Below, piece by piece: positions 39,664-47,827 of a DNA stretch of 62,326 bases (position 1 is the stretch's first letter; each line of letters opens with the position of its first letter). The stretch comes from Defluviitaleaceae bacterium. GTDB taxonomy: Bacteria; Bacillota; Clostridia; Lachnospirales; WRAX01. The stretch is from the NCBI GenBank assembly GCA_009784575.1, contig WRBK01000010.1:1-62326 (forward strand), given 5' to 3'. The position numbers and the translations under genes are program-made. The notes beneath the pieces were generated by a model. The model saw only the letters and a list, made by a program, of their open reading frames with translations. It searched no databases and had not been told where the DNA came from.

Positions 39664-40821
39664 CTACCTCATCTTCCTTAATTTCCGCAAAATCGCTATA
39701 TTACGTATAAATGCTTCTGCCGCTTCTTTTATCTCTTCTTGGGTGGTTTCTGGCGAAAAACTTATGCGTACAGCACTTTGCGACCTTTCCTTTGACAGAC
39801 CATAAGCCTCTAGCACAGCCGCCTCTTCCTTTTTTTGCTTTTTATTGCTAGAGCAAGCCGCCCCAGCAGATATATAAACACCCTCCGCCGAAAGCGCATT
39901 CAAAAGCACCTCTGGGCGCACATCCGCAACGCTTATATTAAGGATATAAGGGCTAGTATTTTCGCCATTAATCTTGATGCCGTCAATGCCGTCGATTTCG
40001 CTTAAAAACAGCTCCTTTAGCCTCTGCACACAACTATAATTCTCTTGCAACTTCTCATATCGCTCCTTGGTAGCTGCGCCAAAGGCGGCTATGCCTATTA
40101 CATTCTCTGTACCGCTTCGCACACCGCGTTCCTGCCCGCCGCCCAAAATAAGCGGCGCAACATGCACTTTATCCCGCACATACAGCGCACCACAGCCCTT
40201 TAACCCGCCTATCTTATGCGCAGATAGGCTAATAAAATCTACATCCATAGCCCGCACATCAATAGCTATTTTACAAAAAGACTGCACAGCATCCACATGA
40301 ACCAAAGCAGTGGGGCATATATCCCGCACAATCTTCGCTAAAGCCGCTATATCTTGTACTACACCTGTTTCGTTTTGAACATGATGGAAAGATATTAGGG
40401 AAACTGGAGACGTCTGCTTTAAAACGTTTCGCAGACTATCGGGGTTTATGCCCCCGTGCCAAAAATGTTCCACGTGGAACATTTTAAAGCCGCGTTGCCC
40501 CAGTGTCAAAAATGGATATTTCACCGACGAATGCTCCGTAGGCGACGTGATAATCCCTGTGCCATTAGGTAGCTTCGCCCCGCCAAAAATAGCAAGATTA
40601 TTTGCCTCTGTTCCGCCAGCCGTAAAGTGAATCTCTGATGGCTTGGCATTTATGGCAGATGCGACCATCTCCCTAGCGGCAGATACCTCTTTTTCAGCAA
40701 GCAGCCCAACATTATGCATAGAGGAAGGGTTTCCGAAATTATCCATAGAAGAAATAGCCGCTTCTCTGGCGGCGGTACACAATGGGGCTGTTGAAGCATA
40801 ATCTAAATATATATTTTTCAT
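39664..40821 (-). CDS. Cysteine desulfurase (NifS/IscS family)
   Basis: This is a 385-residue PLP enzyme that removes sulfur from cysteine. It has the family start IYLDYASTAPL, the PLP-lysine motif SLSAHKIGGLKGCGALY (~205) and an active-site Cys segment AGAACSSNKKQKKEEAAV (~325). It pairs with thiI to provide sulfur for tRNA 4-thiouridine, like NifZ of Bacillus. ATG 40821 is preferred because GAGGAG precedes it by 7 nt. A parS site within the gene (40466) is read as MFHVEH on the coding strand, a short insertion relative to relatives. Confidence 0.93.
   Translation of the reverse strand: MKNIYLDYASTAPLCTAAREAAISSMDNFGNPSSMHNVGLLAEKEVSAAREMVASAINAKPSEIHFTAGGTEANNLAIFGGAKLPNGTGIITSPTEHSSVKYPFLTLGQRGFKMFHVEHFWHGGINPDSLRNVLKQTSPVSLISFHHVQNETGVVQDIAALAKIVRDICPTALVHVDAVQSFCKIAIDVRAMDVDFISLSAHKIGGLKGCGALYVRDKVHVAPLILGGGQERGVRSGTENVIGIAAFGAATKERYEKLQENYSCVQRLKELFLSEIDGIDGIKINGENTSPYILNISVADVRPEVLLNALSAEGVYISAGAACSSNKKQKKEEAAVLEAYGLSKERSQSAVRISFSPETTQEEIKEAAEAFIRNIAILRKLRKMR
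40466..40481. promoter_or_regulatory. parS site 5 (inside cysteine desulfurase gene)
   Basis: A perfect TGTTCCACGTGGAACA. It is the only parS on the far side of dnaA in this window. Confidence 0.95.
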
Positions 40822-40822
40822 A

Positions 40823-41785
40823 TCAATGCTCCTCAAAAAAATCCTCATCAATATCATAAAGGACATAATTTTTCTTAGAACGAACCCCTACATTATACTG
40901 AAGCATAAGGTCGGTTAACATTATACCGTCAATTAGAACAATGGAAAACCCTCGTGCCGTTTCGTCTGCTGCCTTAGAAAACCGTGATGTGGTAATAAAT
41001 ACTCCGCGATTTGCGCGTATGCGAGACAGTGCGCCATAAAAAGCCTCGATATCTTGACGTTGCACGGTATTCCCGTGGTTATATCTTTTGGCTTGAAAAT
41101 ATACAGTACTCGTGCCAAGCGGGTCTTGGTTAATAATGCCGTCAATGCCGCCATCACGCGATGCTGTTGTTACTATTGCGCTGCCATGCTCGCCTTTGTA
41201 TCCCATAGCAACAAGCAAATCTTTTACTAAATGCTCAAAAAACACAGGCTCGGACTGTATTATCTTTTCCAATAGCTCTGTTGCAACAATTTGGTTATAA
41301 TTCTGTATTTGCTCATGAATTATTTCTTCGATATTTTCAGAGACCTCAATATCCAATTCACCTAGATTGCTGCTTGCGTTACCCCTTTTTTTACGCTCTT
41401 CAAGGAGCTTTTTATGCTCAATATACTTTGGTTGGTTTTTAAGAATTTTTTCATCCAACTTGTCGCCGTATTTCTCGTAAAGCTCTTTTCCGAAAGAAGT
41501 AGTCTCGCATATGCCTCGCTTTGGGTATTCAATTAGCCCTGCCAGCTTTAAGCAACTTAATGCCCAGCCTGCTCTATATTCGATGCTTGGGTAGTTATGC
41601 TTCGCTTTTTCGTATGTCAAATTACGCAGCTCATCGGACATATCAAGAGAGTCTGCCGCTGCTTTTTTCAGCTCCCTACCTTTCCATGCGGGTTGTTGTA
41701 AAGCAAGGTGAAGCACGACTGGTATCATAGAGTCCCAAGTTGGCAAGCCATTTTCGCTCTTCTTTAGATCTTTGTATTTTAACAT
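40823..41785 (-). CDS. mrr: Mrr-type restriction endonuclease
   Basis: This is a 320-residue protein. An N-terminal winged-helix Mrr_N domain (~1-110, GRELKKAAADSLDMSDE) precedes a PD-(D/E)xK-like Mrr catalytic domain (~185-300, DLLVAMGYKGEHGS, RDGGIDGIINQDPLG, VYFQAKRY). Such type IV enzymes cut modified DNA. It sits 1 bp from the cysteine desulfurase start and 12 bp from rsmE, so a defence gene is embedded in a housekeeping operon and is probably co-transcribed. All catalytic residues (D, QxK) seem present. Confidence 0.9.
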   Translation of the reverse strand: MLKYKDLKKSENGLPTWDSMIPVVLHLALQQPAWKGRELKKAAADSLDMSDELRNLTYEKAKHNYPSIEYRAGWALSCLKLAGLIEYPKRGICETTSFGKELYEKYGDKLDEKILKNQPKYIEHKKLLEERKKRGNASSNLGELDIEVSENIEEIIHEQIQNYNQIVATELLEKIIQSEPVFFEHLVKDLLVAMGYKGEHGSAIVTTASRDGGIDGIINQDPLGTSTVYFQAKRYNHGNTVQRQDIEAFYGALSRIRANRGVFITTSRFSKAADETARGFSIVLIDGIMLTDLMLQYNVGVRSKKNYVLYDIDEDFFEEH

Positions 41786-41797
41786 AAGAACCTCCGC

Positions 41798-42526
41798 TTA
41801 TTGAATTTCGTACATAATACAAGCCAAAGCCGTAATGCCTGCAAGCTCCGTCCTTAAAACACGCGACCCCAAAGACACCGAAGCCACGCTTCCTTCGAGA
41901 AATTTCGCCATCTCATCATCAGTAAATCCACCCTCTGCCCCCACAAAAAAGGCAATAGAAGATGGGATGCCTGATAAACCTTGCAAAAACGACTTCAATG
42001 ACAACTGCGCCTCGCCCTCATAACAAGCAAAAACCACATCATGCGCCGTGGAATCTTGCAAAGCCGCATCAAAACTCATCACATCGCCTATCCTAGGAAT
42101 CCTACCACGTCCACTCTGGCTAGCTGCAGACCTTGCTACCTTCTGCCACCTCTTAATTTTCTTAGCATCCCTATCAGACATTTTAGCAACACAACGCGAT
42201 GTCATTATAGGTACAATATGCGATATACCTAGCTGAGTGCATTTATCCACTATTTCTTCCATCTTGCCTGACTTTGGCAGGGCTTGGTATAGGGTTATGA
42301 CCATAGATGGCTCTGCTGTATTTGTTGCCCTGTCTCGTATTCTTAAAGCGGTTGCAGATTTATTAGTGAATGTGACGGTGCAATAATAGTCCATGCCATT
42401 GCCGTCACACACCACAACCTCTTCGCCAATGGCAAGGCGCAAAACATGCGCATGGGCGGCATTTTCATCTGTTAATGAAAGACCACCGCGCTCTATGCAT
42501 CTTCCATCCACGAAAAATCTATGCAT
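41798..42526 (-). CDS. rsmE: 16S rRNA (uracil-1498-N3)-methyltransferase RsmE
   Basis: This is a 242-residue SPOUT-fold enzyme that methylates U1498 of 16S rRNA. Typical motifs are MHRFFVDG at the start, PKSGKMEEIVDKCTQLGI, RWQKVARSAASQSGR and the knot region FVGAEGGFTDDE and LGSRVLRTELAGITAL. It overlaps prmA by 8 nt, a conserved pair. Confidence 0.95.
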   Translation of the reverse strand: MHRFFVDGRCIERGGLSLTDENAAHAHVLRLAIGEEVVVCDGNGMDYYCTVTFTNKSATALRIRDRATNTAEPSMVITLYQALPKSGKMEEIVDKCTQLGISHIVPIMTSRCVAKMSDRDAKKIKRWQKVARSAASQSGRGRIPRIGDVMSFDAALQDSTAHDVVFACYEGEAQLSLKSFLQGLSGIPSSIAFFVGAEGGFTDDEMAKFLEGSVASVSLGSRVLRTELAGITALACIMYEIQ

Positions 42527-43451
42527 AGCAAGCCACCACAGCCACCCACTCATCCTGTGTGGCTACTTCTTTTATCTCAAAGCCTGCCCTTTGCAAAGCC
42601 AACAAAACCTCATCACATCTATCTTTGATAATGCCGCTGGTTATAAACACACCGCCACCATCCAAAAGCCTCTTGGCGATAGGTGCAAGAGGGATTATAA
42701 CATCCGCAATTATATTAGCAACTACGATATCATATTTTTGTCCAGCTAGTTTATCAGCTAGAGCCGCATCTGCTAGTACATTGCCCGTCATCACATTATA
42801 TCTTTCGGGCGAAATATTATTAAGTCGTGCATTCTCCAAACACACCTTTTCAGCAGATGAGTCGATGTCTATGGCTGTGGCACTTTTCGTGCCCAAAAGT
42901 AAACTAATTATAGATAAAATGCCGCTGCCGCAACCAATATCAAGAACGCTCGTGCCCTGCGCCACATGCTTTTCTAAAGCGGCTATACACAATGCGGTGC
43001 TTTGATGCTGACCAGTACCAAAAACGTGCCCAGGGTCTATTCTAAAGACTATCTCGTCGCCACAAGGCACATAATCCTCCCAAGAAGGCACAATCATAAT
43101 TTTATCACCCAACTTAAAGGGTTTATAATGCGCCTTCCAAGCCTCGCTCCAGTCATCCTCAACAAGAGAGAAAGAAGCCTGACCAAAATCAAGCAAAGTA
43201 TGGCTTATGTCATCCATAATGCCGCAAGCACTTTCCTTGGGCATATAAAACTTTACCGTCGCGCCCTCTTTTTGCACATCAAGCAAAGCATCCTCTACAT
43301 AATCCCAATTAGACGGATGACCCTCAATGAACTTCATATTCTCGTATTCATCTATAATCTCCACGCCCTCAATACCAAAATCCAAAAGGCGCGCGGCTAC
43401 TATATCCGCATTTTCGCTGGCTACATCAATTTTTCCTTCATACCATCTCAT
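42519..43451 (-). CDS. prmA: Ribosomal protein L11 methyltransferase
   Basis: This is a 310-residue SAM enzyme that trimethylates ribosomal protein L11. It has an N-terminal substrate-recognition domain, then FRIDPGHVFGTGQHQSTALC (~150), the SAM motif VLDIGCGSGILSIISL and the catalytic NIIADVI motif. It overlaps rsmE downstream and the popT-like gene upstream, indicating one operon. Confidence 0.96.
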   Translation of the reverse strand: MRWYEGKIDVASENADIVAARLLDFGIEGVEIIDEYENMKFIEGHPSNWDYVEDALLDVQKEGATVKFYMPKESACGIMDDISHTLLDFGQASFSLVEDDWSEAWKAHYKPFKLGDKIMIVPSWEDYVPCGDEIVFRIDPGHVFGTGQHQSTALCIAALEKHVAQGTSVLDIGCGSGILSIISLLLGTKSATAIDIDSSAEKVCLENARLNNISPERYNVMTGNVLADAALADKLAGQKYDIVVANIIADVIIPLAPIAKRLLDGGGVFITSGIIKDRCDEVLLALQRAGFEIKEVATQDEWVAVVACYA

Positions 43452-44347
43452 GACTTCACCTTTGCCATTAGTTTAGTACACACATAACCTACAATTGCAA
43501 ATACTATCAGAAACCCTGCATTTAGCAAAATTTGCGGGCTAAATTCTGTGAAATATCCAATAACTATGCCGTCTATGTGGAAAAGCGTAAATACAGCACC
43601 AAGCACAAGACCTAAAACTGCAAAATACACTTTGGTTTCGTAACGCTCAAAGAAATAGCCAATAACCTTTGCGGCGGCTATAATGCCTATGATAGAACCA
43701 GCAAGGAATGTAAGCACTATCATAGCGGCATCAAAGCCAAGCTCTAATGCGCCTTCTTGTCCGCGTATAAGCATAAATGCCATTTCTGCAAAATTGCCAA
43801 CAGCACCGTATACGGTAGCAAACTGCCCAAGCAATATCAAAATAAGCGCGCCGCTAACACCAGGCACAATAAGCAAAAAGCAAGAAATAACACCCGCGGC
43901 AAATATTGAAATAAAATGCCCCATATTTTCAATTTGCGTTACAGCCACGACATCATCTGTAGGCACTGTGAGGCTTAACACAACAATGATGGCAAAGCCG
44001 AACACCGCAAGCAGATAATTTGGCTTGCGCGACTTTTCTGGCTTTATCTTGCCAAAGATGGTAGGTAAGCTGCCAAGTACAAGCCCTATAAAAAATGCAT
44101 AGCTTTGTAGCGGAAACCGATACATAACCTGTATAACAGCACTAACAGATGCTAAAATGCCTACAGCTGCGCCCAAAGCTATTGGAAGCAGAAAGAAAAA
44201 GCTTTTTTTAAATTCTTTGCGTATATTATTTACAGCAAACACGAGCTTGTCGTACAGCCCTGTTACTACAGCAAAAGTGGAAGCAGAAAGACCAGGGATA
44301 ACAAGTGCCAGCCCTATCAATATGCCTTTAATAAAATTGATTATCAT
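43448..44347 (-). CDS. popT: DUF368 polytopic membrane protein (PopT-type polyprenyl-phosphate transporter)
   Basis: This is a 299-residue inner membrane protein with about eight hydrophobic helices. The DUF368 signature is at the N-terminus (GLALVIPGLSASTFAVVTGL), with an internal inverted-like copy (LLIVPGVSGALILILLGQF). DUF368 proteins recycle undecaprenyl phosphate across the membrane, according to recent work on PopT and DedA families. It overlaps prmA by 4 nt. Confidence 0.88.
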   Translation of the reverse strand: MIINFIKGILIGLALVIPGLSASTFAVVTGLYDKLVFAVNNIRKEFKKSFFFLLPIALGAAVGILASVSAVIQVMYRFPLQSYAFFIGLVLGSLPTIFGKIKPEKSRKPNYLLAVFGFAIIVVLSLTVPTDDVVAVTQIENMGHFISIFAAGVISCFLLIVPGVSGALILILLGQFATVYGAVGNFAEMAFMLIRGQEGALELGFDAAMIVLTFLAGSIIGIIAAAKVIGYFFERYETKVYFAVLGLVLGAVFTLFHIDGIVIGYFTEFSPQILLNAGFLIVFAIVGYVCTKLMAKVKS

Positions 44348-44356
44348 ATATTCTCC

Positions 44357-45640
44357 TTAATTATCAAAAAACGTACCAAATACTTTCAAAATATAGTCAT
44401 TATCAATGGTTGCGCCAAATTCTCTTATGGAATGCATACCCATAACGGCCAGACCCATATCCACTACATTAACGCCGAGGTTCGCACCCATAATAGCCCC
44501 TATAGTGCCGCCGCCCATGACATCCGAGCGGGTTATGTATTTTTGTACAGGCACGCCTGCCTTGTGGCATAGCGCAGTAAAGATGCTGCCCGTGTAGCCA
44601 TTTGTGGCATATTTTTGCATAGCAGAATATTTAAGGATAGGTCCTTCGCCCATAATAGATGGATTTGTTGGGTCATCCTTGCCTGCGTGGTTTGGGTTTT
44701 GCGCATGACCGAGGTCGGCAGAGATAAAGAATGAATTTGCCATAACCTGCCCAAAAGCTCCATGCGGCGTAATGCGCTCTATAAGCGTCTTGATAAATGA
44801 AGACTGTGCTCCATGCGGCGTTAAGCTGCCTATTTCCTCATTATCGGGGCAATACAATAGCTTTGTATATGCAGATGGTGCGGCATTTAGTATAGCATCC
44901 AGCCCTGCATGTACCATCCACAAATCATCAAGGCGCGAAGAGGAGATAAACTCATTATTTAGCCCCACAAACTGCCCTTTTTGGAACTCGTACAAGCACA
45001 AATCAAAATCAAGAATATCTTCTGCTTTGCAACCCAGCTCTTTTGTGAGCAGGCTTATCAAATAATCGCCCTTTTCCAACTCGGTATTAACCAAAGCGGC
45101 AAAAGGCAGGGTATCTGATTGAGCATTTATCTTATAGCCGTTATTTACTTCGCGGTTAAGGTGGATAGCAAGGCTAGGGATGACCAAAAGTGGTCTGTTT
45201 ATATTCACGAGCTTTTCGCAAGGCACAAGAAAATCATCGGATTTTAGTAAAACACGTCCCGCTATAGACAAAGGTCTATCAAACCATGTGTGCATAATAA
45301 TACCGCCATATGGCGAAGTGTTTAGTTTAATATGCTTGCCTGTTCTCATTTGTGGGTTTGGCTTTATCACAAAATAAGGCGAATCTGTATGTGCTGCCAA
45401 AGTGCGTATGCCATGCTCTGCTATGCTGCCTGTACCCATGATAAAAGCGGCGAATGATGATGAGTTTTTGCGTAAGAAATATTTTCCGCCCGCCTTAATG
45501 TCCCAGGTGTCGCCCTCAAATATCTCCATAAAGCCCGCGGCGGCTAGTTGCTTTGCGGCATTGTTAGTTGCATGAAACGGTGATGGGCTGTCATAAAGAT
45601 AATCTAACAGTTTTTGGGCATTTTCAATAGTTTTAGACAT
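44357..45640 (-). CDS. M18 family aminopeptidase
   Basis: This is a 427-residue cytoplasmic dinuclear zinc peptidase. The metal-ligand motifs are AAHTDSPYFVIKP (~80), DNEEIGSLTPHGA (~270), FFISADLGHAQNPNHAGKDD and the C-terminal VVDMGLAVMGMHSIRE. It removes N-terminal acidic or neutral residues from peptides. The start at 45640 follows AAGGGGGAT; the longer frame upstream lacks a ribosome site. It is the first gene of the leftward block ending at thiI. Confidence 0.93.
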   Translation of the reverse strand: MSKTIENAQKLLDYLYDSPSPFHATNNAAKQLAAAGFMEIFEGDTWDIKAGGKYFLRKNSSSFAAFIMGTGSIAEHGIRTLAAHTDSPYFVIKPNPQMRTGKHIKLNTSPYGGIIMHTWFDRPLSIAGRVLLKSDDFLVPCEKLVNINRPLLVIPSLAIHLNREVNNGYKINAQSDTLPFAALVNTELEKGDYLISLLTKELGCKAEDILDFDLCLYEFQKGQFVGLNNEFISSSRLDDLWMVHAGLDAILNAAPSAYTKLLYCPDNEEIGSLTPHGAQSSFIKTLIERITPHGAFGQVMANSFFISADLGHAQNPNHAGKDDPTNPSIMGEGPILKYSAMQKYATNGYTGSIFTALCHKAGVPVQKYITRSDVMGGGTIGAIMGANLGVNVVDMGLAVMGMHSIREFGATIDNDYILKVFGTFFDN

Positions 45641-45717
45641 GGTTATCCCCCTTAAAATTAGTCCGCATTGATTATTTAAATGTCGTTTTAAAATATTATA
45701 ACAAAAAAAATCTAGCT

Positions 45718-45745
45718 TTGCAATTATATACGAATGTGGTAAAAT
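45718..45745 (+). promoter_or_regulatory. Probable ddh promoter
   Basis: TTGCAA (45718-45723) and TAAAAT (45740-45745) are 16 bp apart, 41 bp before the ddh start codon. Confidence 0.45.
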
Positions 45746-45786
45746 AAATATTGACAAATCTATAATATTGAGGGGGAAAATTTAAA

Positions 45787-46680
45787 ATGGAAAAATTGAA
45801 AGTTGCTGTCGTGGGTTATGGAAACATTGGAGCATATGCTATGGATGCTGTAAATGGCGCACCAGATATGGAATTGGTAGGGCTTGTGCGTAGGGATGGG
45901 CAAACACCACAAGGCGTAACCATACCTGTTGTGGATGATATTGCAAAATTGCCGACAAAACCAGATGTAGCATTGTTATGCACCCCTACCAGAAGCGTAG
46001 AAGAATACGCTATAAAATGCCTAGAGCAAGGTATATGCACAGTAGACAGCTATGATATACACGAGACAATTTATGAGCTAAAAATGAGCCTGGATGCGGC
46101 GGCAAAAAAAGGCGGAGCAGCAGCAATAATATCTGCTGGCTGGGACCCAGGCACAGACTCTATAGTACGTGCTATAATGCTAGCCAGCGCACCAAATGGG
46201 CTAACGCATACTGACTTTGGGCCGGGCATGTCCATGGGGCATACTGTAGCTGCAAAAGCGATAAGCGGTGTAAAAAATGCACTCTCTATGACAATGCCTA
46301 TGGGCTATGGCGTACATAGACGCGATGTGTATATAGAACTAGAAAACGGCGCGGATTTTGAGAAAGTAAAAGCCGACCTAAAAGCCGACCCATATTTTGC
46401 TACAAGCGAAACGCATGTGTATAAAGTGGATGACGTTAATGTGCTGATAGACAAAGGGCATGGCGTTAATATGGTGCGCAAGGGCGGTGCTGGTAAAACG
46501 CAAAATCAGATGCTGCAATGGAAAATGACAATTGATAACCCTGCGCTAACAAGCCAGATAATGACAGCTTGTGCCAGGGTCGCAAAAAGGCAGGGGGCAG
46601 GGGCATATACTATGCTAGAGTTTCCGCTAATAGACCTTTTGCCTGATAGCAGAGAAGAAATAATACGGGCATTGGTGTAA
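45787..46680 (+). CDS. ddh: Meso-diaminopimelate dehydrogenase
   Basis: This is a 297-residue NADP enzyme making meso-DAP in one step from tetrahydrodipicolinate for lysine and peptidoglycan. It has the Rossmann motif VAVVGYGNIGAYAMDAV and the diagnostic CTVDSYDIH, SAGWDPGTDS and GPGMSMGHTVAAKAI segments. The start follows GAGGGGG. It indicates the dehydrogenase branch of lysine synthesis. Confidence 0.96.
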   Translation: MEKLKVAVVGYGNIGAYAMDAVNGAPDMELVGLVRRDGQTPQGVTIPVVDDIAKLPTKPDVALLCTPTRSVEEYAIKCLEQGICTVDSYDIHETIYELKMSLDAAAKKGGAAAIISAGWDPGTDSIVRAIMLASAPNGLTHTDFGPGMSMGHTVAAKAISGVKNALSMTMPMGYGVHRRDVYIELENGADFEKVKADLKADPYFATSETHVYKVDDVNVLIDKGHGVNMVRKGGAGKTQNQMLQWKMTIDNPALTSQIMTACARVAKRQGAGAYTMLEFPLIDLLPDSREEIIRALV

Positions 46681-46685
46681 GTGAA

Positions 46686-47711
46686 ATGAAAAAATCACTG
46701 AAGAAAAAGCTATTTGAATACAAAATCATAAAATTTGGCAAAAAGACTGCTACACCACAAAATATGCGCTATTTTTGCATACTAGAAAGTAATATGGCTG
46801 AGAAATACGGGCTTGTCGAAAGATATAGAAATACAGATGAGCAAAAGGAGTTTTTTGCGCTGTTTATAGATAATGCTGACAGCAATGATGAGCTATTCAT
46901 TATCGTAAAAGGCGGTGCTTTGCCCTGTGGTTTCTTGATTTGCAAAGATGTTGCCGATTGGGGAGGCAATATACGCAGGCAGCTTACCATAAACCTAAGT
47001 GAGCGCAAAATGAATGAAAAACTACTAGAAATCGTGGATGCCTTTATCAAAGCCAAGCTAACAAAATATGATACTCTAGCGATTATAGCGAAAGACAAGG
47101 AGCTAGGCGAGATTATTAGGAGCAATGGTGGTAAGCGGCAATATGCTGCACAGCACTATACTCTAGCTAGGCAGGACATTGACGCTAAAACACTAGCAGA
47201 ACTGGCGGCAAAGCGTGAAAAGCTCAATGGAGAAATGCGTATGGCCTACTATGATGCCATCCCTGAGGAGCTTTATGAGCAATATAGCAATCTCTTTAGC
47301 GAGCTACAAGAGGATATGCCAGATGTAAACGAGCCAGCCTTTGTGCAATACGTAGAAACCCCAGAAAAAATGGCAAAGGCGGCAGAGTCTTTTGCAAAAA
47401 ATAATAGGACACACCATTGCTATGCTGTTTTTAATGAGAATGACGAAATGATTGCTATGTCAAATGTTTCTGTGTATAACAACGACCCTCGCTATCCATA
47501 CCAATTCTTGATTGGGGTGAAAAAGCAATACAGGGGCTTTGGTATAGGAAAATGGCTCTATGCCATGATGTATCAAAAACTGATTGAAGTTGTGGATTTT
47601 GAGAAGGTGGAGATAGACCACCACCCGAACAATGCCCATGCTATAAACATTAGTGAATGGATAGGTTACAAATATGCGCATACGCATACCACATATCTAA
47701 TTGCGAAGTAA
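46686..47711 (+). CDS. GNAT-family N-acetyltransferase, two-domain
   Basis: This is a 341-residue protein 5 bp after ddh. The C-terminal GNAT fold (~200-341) shows the acetyl-CoA loop VKKQYRGFGIGKWLYAMMYQ and the late ANISEWIGYKYA-like segment (NAHAINISEWIGYKYAHTHT). The N-terminal half looks like a second, degenerate GNAT domain (ALPCGFLICKDVADWGG). The substrate is unknown. Coupling to ddh is positional only. Confidence 0.75.
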   Translation: MKKSLKKKLFEYKIIKFGKKTATPQNMRYFCILESNMAEKYGLVERYRNTDEQKEFFALFIDNADSNDELFIIVKGGALPCGFLICKDVADWGGNIRRQLTINLSERKMNEKLLEIVDAFIKAKLTKYDTLAIIAKDKELGEIIRSNGGKRQYAAQHYTLARQDIDAKTLAELAAKREKLNGEMRMAYYDAIPEELYEQYSNLFSELQEDMPDVNEPAFVQYVETPEKMAKAAESFAKNNRTHHCYAVFNENDEMIAMSNVSVYNNDPRYPYQFLIGVKKQYRGFGIGKWLYAMMYQKLIEVVDFEKVEIDHHPNNAHAINISEWIGYKYAHTHTTYLIAK

Positions 47712-47717
47712 ATGTGT

Positions 47718-47795
47718 ATGGGCCGCCCCGCCTTTGCGCTCTAAAACGACCGCAAAGCCAGCCCCTCCTTGGAGGGGAACTGGGGGTGTGTGGGG
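47718..47795. repeat. GC-rich dispersed repeat (second full copy)
   Basis: GCCGCCCCGCCTTTGCGCTC, CGCAAAGCCAGCCCCTCC and GGAGGGGAACTGGGG closely parallel the element at 11826-11895 after argS. Confidence 0.65.
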
Positions 47796-47827
47796 TGTGT
47801 CGAAAACAGCCAACAGGAGGACAACAA

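Noticed and set aside
47657-47827. 57-codon N-terminal extension of PepF
   Set aside because: It crosses a dispersed repeat and the preceding gene's end; AGGAGG just before 47828 gives the proper start.
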